Source: Bacteroidales bacterium
GTDB lineage: Bacteria; Bacteroidota; Bacteroidia; Bacteroidales; Muribaculaceae
Assembly (NCBI GenBank): GCA_019420545.1
Contig: JAHZGZ010000299.1
Location: 6,344 to 13,496, forward strand
DNA: 7,153 nucleotides
Direction of reading: 5' to 3'
Position numbers and translations under genes: made by a program. Positions 1-6,959 of the stretch are shown piece after piece. Under the pieces are notes generated by a model. That model saw only the letters and a program-made list of their open reading frames with translations, was not told the DNA's origin and ran no database searches. Numbering within the stretch: the stretch's first letter is position 1; each line of letters starts with the position of its first letter.

Positions 1-1355
1 TTATCCCCTATCCGATTGTCGTAGGCTTTACCAGCGGTATAGCACTTACCATATTCTCCACTCAGATCAACGACTTTTTCGGCCTGGGACTTACCGACGT
101 CCCGTCGGAATTTCTATCCAAATGGGGGGTATACCTCTCCAATTTCGGCAATCTCGATATCCCGACTCTCTGCGTAGGCCTCGCGTCGCTCGCAATCATA
201 ATCGTCACCCCAAAGATATCGCGCAAACTGCCGGGATCGCTCATCGCCATAATGGTCGTCACGGTTGTCATATATTTCCTCCAGCAGGCTATGCCGGGTG
301 TACATGTCGAGACCATCGGCGACCGCTTCGGTGCGCTGTCGACCGATATCCCGCAGCCCGAGGGATTCGACCTGTCGATGAATACCATCAACATGCTTCT
401 CCCCTCGGCATTCACCATTGCCATTCTCTGCGCCATCGAGTCGCTTCTCTCGGCTACCGTGGCCGACGGTGTGACCGGTTCACGTACCAACTCCAATACC
501 GAACTTATCGGACAAGGCATCGCCAACGTTGTAGTGCCCTTCTTCGGCGGTATCCCTGTTACCGGCGCCATCGCGCGAACGATGACCAACATCACCAACG
601 GCGGACGCACACCGGTCGCCGGCATAGTCCACACCGTCGTGCTGCTGCTTATTTTCCTCTTCCTTATGCCGCTTATCAACCTCGTGCCTATGTCGTGTCT
701 TGCAGCGGTGCTAATCGTGGTTTCCTACAACATGAGCGGCTGGCGCACGGTAATAGGCATATTCAAAGCACCGAAGAGCGATATATCGGTTCTCGTCGTC
801 ACGTTCCTCCTCACTGTAATTTTCGACCTTACAATCGCGATAGAGATAGGATTGCTTCTCGCCATTATCCTCTTCCTGCGCCGTGTGATGGAGAACACCC
901 AGATCCGCGTTTACTCCGAGCAGCTCGACGTAGCCGAGGGAACCGAGGCTACCTCACATGAAGTGCTCGATGTAGCTCCCGGCGTGGAAGTATACGAGAT
1001 CGACGGGCCGTTCTTCTTCGGCGTGGCTACCAAGTTCGACGAAATGATGCGCACTACCATGCGCGGCACCATGCCTACCGTACGTATCATCCGCATGCGC
1101 CGCGTGCCATTCATAGATGCTACTGGCGTACACAACCTCGAGCTTCTCATCCGCTCCTCGCAGAAAGAGGGCATCCATGTTGTGCTTTCCGGTGTCAACG
1201 AACAGGTACGGCAGATACTCCTCAAGAGCAATATCGACAAACTCATAGGCGATGATCATATCTGCGACCATATCACACGCGCCGTAGAGATGGCCAACCG
1301 CATTGCCGAATCGCGTCGCGCGAGCCTCAACCGTTCGACACTCGCCGGTGCCTGA
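1..1355 (+). CDS. SulP-family anion permease with C-terminal STAS domain, 5'-truncated by window edge
   Basis: The reading frame is already open at position 3 and runs to TGA at 1353-1355, giving 450 codons. SulP proteins are usually about 550 residues, so roughly the first 100 are outside the window. The ATG at 252 is internal: the codons before it encode typical SulP sequence, including PIVVGFTSGIAL near the left edge. Diagnostic motifs follow, such as SLLSATVADG, SNTELIGQG and FFGGIPVTGAIART, which belong to the conserved transport core, and several long hydrophobic helices end near position 890. The cytoplasmic STAS domain spans about 965-1300 and has the motif DATG (1116-1127) at the place where STAS proteins carry a conserved D-x-S/T-G loop. 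The family moves sulfate, bicarbonate or other anions across the inner membrane, often with H+ or Na+. The substrate here cannot be read from sequence. The gene is convergent with the next unit and is followed by a strong terminator. Confidence 0.93.
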   Translation, partial: IPYPIVVGFTSGIALTIFSTQINDFFGLGLTDVPSEFLSKWGVYLSNFGNLDIPTLCVGLASLAIIIVTPKISRKLPGSLIAIMVVTVVIYFLQQAMPGVHVETIGDRFGALSTDIPQPEGFDLSMNTINMLLPSAFTIAILCAIESLLSATVADGVTGSRTNSNTELIGQGIANVVVPFFGGIPVTGAIARTMTNITNGGRTPVAGIVHTVVLLLIFLFLMPLINLVPMSCLAAVLIVVSYNMSGWRTVIGIFKAPKSDISVLVVTFLLTVIFDLTIAIEIGLLLAIILFLRRVMENTQIRVYSEQLDVAEGTEATSHEVLDVAPGVEVYEIDGPFFFGVATKFDEMMRTTMRGTMPTVRIIRMRRVPFIDATGVHNLELLIRSSQKEGIHVVLSGVNEQVRQILLKSNIDKLIGDDHICDHITRAVEMANRIAESRRASLNRSTLAGA

Positions 1356-1413
1356 TCGGTGTCCTGCCGACTCCGCCTTTTAAACATTCTTCCATACTCT
1401 CCCCGACAACACT

Positions 1414-1467
1414 CCGCTCGACCTCAACGCATGCGTTGAAGCCGGGCGGATTCTTATTTATTTTATA
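1414..1467 (+). terminator. Rho-independent terminator after the SulP gene
   Basis: A hairpin at 1414-1449 has arms of 16 nt with two mismatches and one G-T wobble around a CATG loop. Its inner part is the perfect 16-nt palindrome TCAACGCATGCGTTGA (1424-1439). It is followed by a T-rich tract (about 1450-1467) on the plus strand only. On the minus strand the bases after the hairpin are not T-rich, so it should mainly end SulP transcription rather than the convergent SPOR gene. It starts 58 nt after the SulP stop. Confidence 0.75.
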
Positions 1468-1483
1468 TGTCTTATGTTTACTC

Positions 1484-2005
1484 TTATTCTCCGAGAGGAT
1501 ACCGTTGCGGGCGTAGCAACAACGGATAAGGCGTACGTGTATATACACGTTTGTCGGCCTTGATGATCTCATAGGCTGCGGCAGCCTCATCGACCGAATC
1601 GGTAGTGACGGCGATCACATAATAAAGCGGTTCGGCAGTCTCGACCACAGTAGCCGACTTGTATCCGTCGGCACGCAGACGTTCCATGAGCGAACGCGCA
1701 TTGAACACCTGCTTGAACTGCGACACGGCTATATTATACGGCTTAACCTCGGAGGGCGTCGACACTCCTTTCACGCACTTCACCGCTACAGTAAGCGTAG
1801 GGATAGTGTCGGTGCCGATCACAGTGTGAGAGCTGACTGATTCCTTGCGAATCTTCTCGTAAATAGTGCCTTCGATACCGGAATCTGCCTCTGTCTTCTC
1901 CTTGACCGCCTCATATGCGGCCCTGTAGTTTGCCTCATTGGTCTTACATGAAACAAGCATACCGGCAACAACAGCCGACGCTGCCAGTGGAATATATATT
2001 TTCAT
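1484..2005 (-). CDS. SPOR-domain lipoprotein
   Basis: The 173-residue product begins with a lipoprotein signal peptide: MK, a hydrophobic stretch, and lipobox L-V-S-C with Cys20 as the predicted lipidation site. Residues 21-80 are a polar linker of no recognised family. Residues about 87-157 match a SPOR domain by pattern: a predicted beta strand (YNIAVSQF), a helix with Asn-Ala-Arg, then GYKSATVVE and YYVIAV strands and a second helix. SPOR domains bind denuded glycan strands of peptidoglycan, often at division sites, so an envelope location is expected. The ATG overlaps the TGA of the metallophosphoesterase upstream by 4 nt (2002-2005), which fixes this start and suggests translational coupling. 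It is the last gene of the three-gene minus-strand unit. Its exact role is unknown, and no catalytic domain is visible. Confidence 0.85.
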   Translation of the reverse strand: MKIYIPLAASAVVAGMLVSCKTNEANYRAAYEAVKEKTEADSGIEGTIYEKIRKESVSSHTVIGTDTIPTLTVAVKCVKGVSTPSEVKPYNIAVSQFKQVFNARSLMERLRADGYKSATVVETAEPLYYVIAVTTDSVDEAAAAYEIIKADKRVYTRTPYPLLLRPQRYPLGE

Positions 2006-2511
2006 CTTGGTGTATAGTTTTTTGATAGTTCTATTACTTCGAGGTCATGTGGAGCGCCCTTGTCAAGGGTAAACCTCACAAGTGTGCGCACCTGTTGCCA
2101 GCCGTGTACTCCTGCCGCTCCGGGATTGATATGAAGCAACTCCAGTTCATGATCGTATTTCACCCGGAGTATATGGCTGTGGCCGCTGATCATCAGACGT
2201 GTGCCTTTTTCGCGGAGCAACTGCTTCATGCCCGGCGAATATTTGCCCGGGTAGCCGCCGATATGGGTCATCAGCACCTTCACGCCCTCAACCTCGAAAT
2301 CCATCAGCTCGGGACAGCGCCGACGTACCTCGCCATGGTCGATGTTTCCGGCCACAGCCCTTACCATAGGCGCCACTTCAAGCAGGCGTTGTATGATCGA
2401 CATGTCGCCCACATCGCCGGCATGCCATATCTCGTCGCACCCCTTGAAGTGAAGGGCATAACGGTCGTCCCAGTAACTGTGGGTGTCAGATAAAAGTCCG
2501 ATACGTTTCAT
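2002..2511 (-). CDS. YfcE/MJ0936-type metallophosphoesterase
   Basis: This 169-residue cytoplasmic protein carries the complete calcineurin-like set of metal ligands: SDTH (Asp9, His11), HAGD (Asp33), GN-x-D (Asn56, with Asp58), TH (His83) and GHSH (His111, His113), followed by INPG near residue 128. The length and motif order fit the small Metallophos_2 family of YfcE and MJ0936, two-metal phosphodiesterases tested mostly on artificial substrates; the physiological substrate is unknown. The start is taken as the ATG at 2511. The frame is open 28 codons further upstream, but that would overlap the end of the glycosidase gene and precede the universally N-terminal SDTH strand with unrelated residues. 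The gene lies 28 nt after the glycosidase stop and overlaps the SPOR gene by 4 nt, so co-transcription is likely. Confidence 0.93.
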   Translation of the reverse strand: MKRIGLLSDTHSYWDDRYALHFKGCDEIWHAGDVGDMSIIQRLLEVAPMVRAVAGNIDHGEVRRRCPELMDFEVEGVKVLMTHIGGYPGKYSPGMKQLLREKGTRLMISGHSHILRVKYDHELELLHINPGAAGVHGWQQVRTLVRFTLDKGAPHDLEVIELSKNYTPR

Positions 2512-2539
2512 ATAAATAGAACACGGATAACTCTCCCGA

Positions 2540-5239
2540 TTATTGTACACGGATGACACGCGCATAGCGTATGAGCGCACGGTTGTTATCGACATTCATA
2601 TTATCGACACACAGACGCAGCGACAGATCGTTTGTACCTTTCCGCAGTTTCACGCGCAGCATATTGGAAAATCCAGTCGAGAGCCATTCGTCGATACCTC
2701 GCTGAGGCATTACCACAGCGCCCGATTCCGCATCGTTGACATACAGGATACGCAGCGCACACTTGTTGTCGGTATTTATCGGTCCGGAGCCGTTGGCATA
2801 CCGGAAATCAATAAAATAGTCGCCCGGCTCCGCCACGCTTACCGTGAAATCCATACGCCGGTTTTTGGCTTTTGATGTTTCGACAAACTGCGAAGCAATC
2901 TTTCGGTCGGCGATCAGTTTCGTGCCAGTGACTCCCATGCGACCGGCGGGGATGGTAGTCAGCACACCGGCAGGAATATACTCATACGGCTTGCACGTAT
3001 ACCCGAAATAATGCTCCTGGCTTACAGGCACGATATCCATAAGTGTATAGCATTCCTGCGGCACAAACGGTATCGACGCCGTGGTAATCTCCTGCATCAT
3101 GTTGGAGTTCATGAATATCTCATACCCTATCCCTGTCGCATAGTTCGTTGCCTCACCCTGGCGCTCGCTTACCCAGTTGACAATCGGTGTCGGCGGCATC
3201 CATGCCTGGGGCTGATTGTTGATCGACTGGTCAGCCACCTTGTTGTCGGCCATCTCGATTACAATCTCCACATCCCCTTTGGTGTCGGAAGGGAGGAACA
3301 TATCCGACGACGCGTTGCCGTTGATCGTAAACGATTTCACACGGTCACCGGTACCGTTGACCTGAATGGTCAGCAGCGCGTCGCGGTACCTCAGTCCCGA
3401 CAGAGTTTTGGGACCGATCAGAGACGCAGGCACAAAAGGAGCAAACCGCATGCCGTCGGGCTCAAGTTCGATACCCATTATGACACGCATTATCATTCCC
3501 GCCATCCCAGCACAGCTCCATAGCTGTGCATCGGAGTTGACAGCCGCGCCACGGTAGTCGCCGGTTGAAGCCACAAAAAGTTCCTTGTTCGTGCCGAACA
3601 TTGCCGCGGCACGGCACATCGACGCAAATCCCTTTTCAAAAGCACGCATGTTACCCGCTTTCTTTGCAGCAAGATTCCAATAAGCCTGCACAAACGGCCA
3701 TACGGCATCGTTGTGGTACGGATTGATGTCGGGCAACTGGGGATAAACCGAGGATATGCCATAAGGCGTATATGGAGTCTTGCTCATGATCGAGCGGGCC
3801 ATATCATCGTTGGCTACACCGAATAGGATAGCCAGCGCCTGACCCAGATTGTCGGTAGCCTGCGACTGTATGGGATATACTCCACCATACATGTATTCCG
3901 AGTAATACCCGAGATTGGGAATCCAGAGGTTGTTGTTGACGGCATTTGATATCTCGCTGTCAATGCCGTTCCACAGCGGCGCAATATTGTCGTCGGGCAA
4001 AGCCTTTATCATGGCGTCGCGTACTTTGAATGCCTCGACAAACACGACATTGGTGCCCAAACACATCGACTCATATATATCCTTGGGCTGCATCCAGCGC
4101 GGATAGGTCTGCTCGCGCCAGTCAAGATACGACTGCTCGCCGCGCATCATCTTGTAATCCGGATTCCATACCACCCTCATATCCAGGTTAAGAGTATTCT
4201 CTATGGCATGAAGCGCTTCGCGGAGGATGTCGGTGTCGCCCGTAGCCTTGTAGACCTCCCACGCCGCCATGGCCCATACCACGCGGTCGGAGCTTACGGG
4301 CCACGATCCGCCCGTGCCCGTATCCTGTATGATGACAGGGCCGTCGGGTGTATCTTTCAGTTTAGCCTTGAGCGAACGCCATGTGGCATAAGGATCAATC
4401 AGCGCGAGCGACAGATATGCCGAATAGCTTACATCGCGGGTCCACACACCGTCCCACTCCTTTCCTGCGCGATAGGTACCGTCAGGGCGCAGATTTGACG
4501 CAATTTCGTCCATCGCCATATTGTTGAGGGCGTCAACGAGCATCTGCCCGGAGCTGTAGCTCGGGAAAGACGAGTCAAGCGAATCAATACGCCATCCCGT
4601 AGGATCGGCCGGACGTCCGGTATCGGGATTGAATGTGAGTGTCACCTCATATATGCCGTTGCCGCTGTCATGAAGCTTGCGGTCAGCCTTGCCATAAAGA
4701 TTCTCGAAATCCCATGTAAGTGGCGCGACACTTCCTGCCACCCACACCCCTTTGAAGTCGTCACGGTAGATAGTATCATTGGTCGGCGTCACATAATAAC
4801 CATGCTTCTTGAAACTGTCGAATACAGGCTCCATATTCACCCGAAGCGTCCATTTTGTATTCTTAGGGAGATACTTGCCGGAACTGTTTTTTATGGAATC
4901 GGCCTCATTGAGCACCTGTCCGAACGTGAACACTGTGTCGGCTCCGATCTCTACCGTGTGCCACTTCCCCTGCGGCAACTCATTGTCGCGGCTGTTGATC
5001 GACAGCCGGAAATGTAGCAATCTCGATATTGCGCTTTCTTCCTGACTTTTATAGTCGGTAGCTATTTCATAAGGGCTTACGGCATAAGCCTTATAGCCGC
5101 CCTGACGTACACTGTCGGTGTATACGGTAAACTCGTCTGACTGATAAATGACATTGTCGGGAGCCGACGGCGAGCTACACGCGCCAAGCACGGCACAATT
5201 GATGACAAATAATGGAGTTATGATGTACAACGACTTCAT
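2540..5239 (-). CDS. Secreted multidomain lipoprotein glycosidase, six-hairpin (alpha/alpha)6 barrel type
   Basis: The 899-residue protein starts with a lipoprotein signal (lipobox L-G-A-C, Cys21), so it should be anchored in the envelope. Residues about 30-225 form a beta-rich N-terminal part; VWVAGSVAPLTWDF (165-178) resembles starch-binding-like folds. Residues about 230-600 have the features of a six-hairpin glycosidase: KEWDGVWTRDVSY (260-272), a tryptophan-rich DWREQTYPRWMQ (373-384), QATDNLGQA (460-468) and NPYHNDAVWPFVQAYW (506-521). Acidic residues such as Asp263, Asp269 and Asp511 are catalytic candidates, but I cannot assign acid and base. A beta-sandwich cap follows (about 610-665), then an FN3-like stretch (about 680-755) and a C-terminal CBM6/35-like domain (about 775-899). 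The closest recognisable group is the MGH1-like/GH63-like superfamily; the CAZy family and substrate are uncertain. It heads the minus-strand unit, and no SusC/SusD genes are nearby in the window. Confidence 0.82.
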   Translation of the reverse strand: MKSLYIITPLFVINCAVLGACSSPSAPDNVIYQSDEFTVYTDSVRQGGYKAYAVSPYEIATDYKSQEESAISRLLHFRLSINSRDNELPQGKWHTVEIGADTVFTFGQVLNEADSIKNSSGKYLPKNTKWTLRVNMEPVFDSFKKHGYYVTPTNDTIYRDDFKGVWVAGSVAPLTWDFENLYGKADRKLHDSGNGIYEVTLTFNPDTGRPADPTGWRIDSLDSSFPSYSSGQMLVDALNNMAMDEIASNLRPDGTYRAGKEWDGVWTRDVSYSAYLSLALIDPYATWRSLKAKLKDTPDGPVIIQDTGTGGSWPVSSDRVVWAMAAWEVYKATGDTDILREALHAIENTLNLDMRVVWNPDYKMMRGEQSYLDWREQTYPRWMQPKDIYESMCLGTNVVFVEAFKVRDAMIKALPDDNIAPLWNGIDSEISNAVNNNLWIPNLGYYSEYMYGGVYPIQSQATDNLGQALAILFGVANDDMARSIMSKTPYTPYGISSVYPQLPDINPYHNDAVWPFVQAYWNLAAKKAGNMRAFEKGFASMCRAAAMFGTNKELFVASTGDYRGAAVNSDAQLWSCAGMAGMIMRVIMGIELEPDGMRFAPFVPASLIGPKTLSGLRYRDALLTIQVNGTGDRVKSFTINGNASSDMFLPSDTKGDVEIVIEMADNKVADQSINNQPQAWMPPTPIVNWVSERQGEATNYATGIGYEIFMNSNMMQEITTASIPFVPQECYTLMDIVPVSQEHYFGYTCKPYEYIPAGVLTTIPAGRMGVTGTKLIADRKIASQFVETSKAKNRRMDFTVSVAEPGDYFIDFRYANGSGPINTDNKCALRILYVNDAESGAVVMPQRGIDEWLSTGFSNMLRVKLRKGTNDLSLRLCVDNMNVDNNRALIRYARVIRVQ

Positions 5240-5448
5240 ACGAGGCTAATGTATATTTTACAAATTTTCGATTTCAGAAACCGAGTTGATCCCTGAAATG
5301 TATTATTCTCTGCTAATTTAAGGATTTTGTGCCGATAAAGTTCATCCCCCTCCACTAAATCTCAAAAAAGCTACCGGGATTGCATCATGTACCGAATATA
5401 ACACCCCAAGAGCAGGCTGGAGCTGACATCACCATATCATGTATGACT

Positions 5449-5482
5449 ATGACAGATTAATCGAAAAAAATCTGTAATTTTG
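5449..5482 (+). promoter_or_regulatory. Bacteroidetes-type promoter for obg
   Basis: TAATTTTG at 5475-5482 matches the Bacteroidetes -7 consensus TAnnTTTG at every fixed position. Upstream, ATGACA at 5449-5454 is the only -33-like sequence at a suitable distance (20 nt); it is not the usual TTTG/TTG box, so this half is weaker. Transcription would begin near 5488-5492, giving a leader of about 105 nt before the obg ATG. Confidence 0.6.
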
Positions 5483-5508
5483 CAATAAATTAGATATATA
5501 GTATCACG

Positions 5509-5586
5509 GCCGATTGTTCGGTGGCGATGAACATTAAGGCTCCTTTATACCTTAATAGATATATGTATAATCAATACTGAAAGTAT
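5509..5586 (+). promoter_or_regulatory. Structured leader of obg: three small stem-loops
   Basis: Three inverted repeats lie in order between the predicted transcription start and the obg ATG. The first is CCGA-TTGT-TCGG (5510-5521). The second is ATTAAGG/CCTTAAT (5533-5539 and 5550-5556, perfect 7-bp stem, 10-nt loop). The third is ATACT-GAA-AGTAT (5574-5586), which ends 8 nt before the start codon, where it could affect ribosome access. None is followed by a T run, so these do not look like terminators. A regulatory role is inference. Confidence 0.4.
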
Positions 5587-5594
5587 ATTTAGTC

Positions 5595-6770
5595 ATGGCT
5601 GAGTCCAATTTTATAGATTATGTAAAGATCCTTTGCCGCTCGGGCAAGGGTGGTGCCGGATCGCGCCACTTCTATCGTGCCAAATACATTCCCAAGGGTG
5701 GTCCTGACGGAGGCGACGGAGGCCGCGGAGGCCACATCATACTGCGTGGCAACAAACATATGTGGACCCTGCTTCCGCTGAAATACCAGCGCCATATATT
5801 TGCCGGAAACGGAGGCGCCGGCACCGGCAACCGCAGTTCGGGCAAGGACGGTGAAGACAAGACTATCGAGGTACCCTGCGGTACCGTGGTATTCGATGCC
5901 GAAACCGGAGAGTTCCTCTGCGAGGTAACCCACGACGGCGAGGAGATAAAGCTGCTCAAAGGGGGTCGCGGCGGCCTCGGCAACTGGCATTTCAAAAGCG
6001 CCACAAACCAGACTCCTCGCTATGCGCAACCGGGCGAACCGGCCATCGAGAAAACCGTTATCATGGAGCTGAAGCTGCTTGCCGACGTAGGTCTCGTAGG
6101 ATTTCCCAATGCCGGAAAATCGACTCTGCTTTCGGCCATCTCGGCAGCACGCCCAAAAATTGCCGACTACCCCTTCACCACAATGGAGCCTCAGCTCGGC
6201 ATCGTCAGCTATCGCGACAACCGCTCGTTTGTAATGGCTGACATCCCCGGTATCATCGAGGGTGCCAGTGAGGGAAAAGGCCTCGGTCTGCGATTCCTGC
6301 GCCATATTGAGCGCAATGCCGTGCTGCTGTTTATGGTACCTGCCGACGCCGACAACATACGCGAGCAATACGAGATACTTCTGCGTGAGCTTGAGCAGTT
6401 CAACCTCGACCTGGTAGACAAGCCCCGTGTACTTGCCATAAGCAAGTCCGACCTGCTTGACGACGAACTTATAGCCGAAATGCAGAAAGAACTCCCCGAT
6501 GATCTCCCCCACGTGTTCATCTCAGCCGTATCAGGCATGGGCATAAGCGCGCTGAAAGACATGCTCTGGAGCGCCATTACTGACGAAAGCAACCGCATAG
6601 AAGGCTCTTCAATCACCCACCGCCCGCTTGACGGCCACCACCGCGTGCGCGAAGAGGATGAATTCATATTCCAGCTTCCGGAAGAAGAAACCGCACCCGA
6701 GCTGGAGGATGACACCGACGAGACCGACTGGGACGAAGCCGAATGGGAATACGACGATCCCGAAAAGTAA
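5595..6770 (+). CDS. obg: Obg/CgtA ribosome-associated GTPase
   Basis: This 391-residue protein is a full Obg GTPase. Residues 1-158 are the glycine-rich Obg fold (for example KGGPDGGDGGRGG, 34-46, and KGGRGGLGN, 122-130). The G domain follows: G1 GFPNAGKS (169-176), switch I YPFTT (192-196), G3 DIPG (216-219), a G4 of SKSD (283-286) in place of canonical NKxD, and G5 SAVSG (310-314). Obg binds the large ribosomal subunit and acts in its maturation and in stress and growth control. There is no room for the OCT domain of Gram-positive Obg; instead the last 40 residues or so are strongly acidic with tryptophans and end in DDPEK. The start at 5595 gives the expected N-terminus NFIDYVKI, although no clear Shine-Dalgarno sequence precedes it. 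The gene appears to be transcribed alone from its own promoter, with a hairpin and T run behind it. Confidence 0.98.
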   Translation: MAESNFIDYVKILCRSGKGGAGSRHFYRAKYIPKGGPDGGDGGRGGHIILRGNKHMWTLLPLKYQRHIFAGNGGAGTGNRSSGKDGEDKTIEVPCGTVVFDAETGEFLCEVTHDGEEIKLLKGGRGGLGNWHFKSATNQTPRYAQPGEPAIEKTVIMELKLLADVGLVGFPNAGKSTLLSAISAARPKIADYPFTTMEPQLGIVSYRDNRSFVMADIPGIIEGASEGKGLGLRFLRHIERNAVLLFMVPADADNIREQYEILLRELEQFNLDLVDKPRVLAISKSDLLDDELIAEMQKELPDDLPHVFISAVSGMGISALKDMLWSAITDESNRIEGSSITHRPLDGHHRVREEDEFIFQLPEEETAPELEDDTDETDWDEAEWEYDDPEK

Positions 6771-6795
6771 AACGGCAACCGGCTATCCAATAGTC

Positions 6796-6879
6796 GTAGG
6801 GACGCGGCGTGCCGCGTTGAATCTATATAATCAAGCACGTACGGCTTACACATCGTAACGCGGCACGCCGCGTCCCTAC
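6796..6879. repeat. REPIN/BIME-like element: two inverted GTAG-headed palindromic repeats
   Basis: Two 23-nt arms (6796-6818 and 6857-6879) are exact reverse complements, separated by 38 nt. Each arm begins, read from its outer edge, with GTAG followed by GG and an internal palindrome ACGCGGC-(2 nt)-GCCGCGT (6802-6817 and 6858-6873). GTAG at the foot of a small hairpin is the signature of REP sequences mobilised by RAYT transposases of the IS200/IS605 relatives, and two such units in inverted orientation make a REPIN or BIME. The arms are much more GC-rich than the spacer and the flanking intergenic DNA. No RAYT gene is present in the window, and copy number in the genome cannot be seen here. 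Confidence 0.7.
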
Positions 6880-6887
6880 ATTTTTTT
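6796..6887 (+). terminator. Probable obg terminator formed by the inverted repeat plus T run
   Basis: Transcribed from obg, the two arms can pair over 23 bp, or the right arm alone can fold into a 7-bp GC hairpin (6858-6873). Seven T follow at 6881-6887, just after CCCTACA. The hairpin-to-T distance for the full stem is one base, as in intrinsic terminators. The T run lies on the plus-strand side only. The 38-nt loop is long for a terminator, so the single-arm hairpin may matter as much. Confidence 0.55.
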
Positions 6888-6959
6888 GCATTTTGCAACC
6901 ATCATCTCCCCACCTCTCATTATCAGAACTTAGGCTAATTACAGAAAAGAATTATTGCT

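Larger units (their letters stand above)
5240..5594. other. Divergent intergenic region between the glycosidase unit and obg
   Basis: This 355-nt AT-rich stretch separates two divergent starts. It contains a good promoter for obg on the plus strand and that gene's leader with three short inverted repeats. For the minus-strand glycosidase I found no promoter with both boxes; the best -7-like site, TACATTTC on the minus strand (5295-5302), has one mismatch and no matching upstream box. The only short ATG-initiated frames I checked here were 16 codons or fewer with no family resemblance, and I see no tRNA or known RNA fold. The part between about 5310 and 5445 shows nothing I can name. Confidence 0.7.

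Noticed and set aside
122..961. Plus-strand open frame of 279 codons overlapping the permease
   Set aside because: Very rich in Arg/His/Arg-Arg runs with no domain, and it overlaps the clear SulP frame.
1502..1525. CCGTTG/CAACGG inverted repeat near the 3' end of the SPOR gene as a terminator
   Set aside because: It lies inside the coding sequence, has a short stem and no T run after it on the minus strand.
2512..2595. Upstream in-frame extension of the metallophosphoesterase to an ATG at 2595
   Set aside because: It would overlap the end of the glycosidase gene and put 28 unrelated residues before the N-terminal SDTH metal-binding strand, which begins right after the ATG at 2511 in this family.
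5295..5302. Minus-strand TACATTTC as the -7 box of a glycosidase promoter
   Set aside because: One mismatch to TAnnTTTG at the key final G and no TTTG-like box 19-21 nt upstream; in AT-rich DNA such near matches are common.
5589..6512. Long open frame of 307 codons on the minus strand across obg
   Set aside because: It lies opposite the unmistakable Obg coding sequence, has no recognisable family features, and reflects codon bias in obg.
6796..6879. CRISPR repeat pair
   Set aside because: Only two copies, in inverted rather than direct orientation, and no further units or cas genes.
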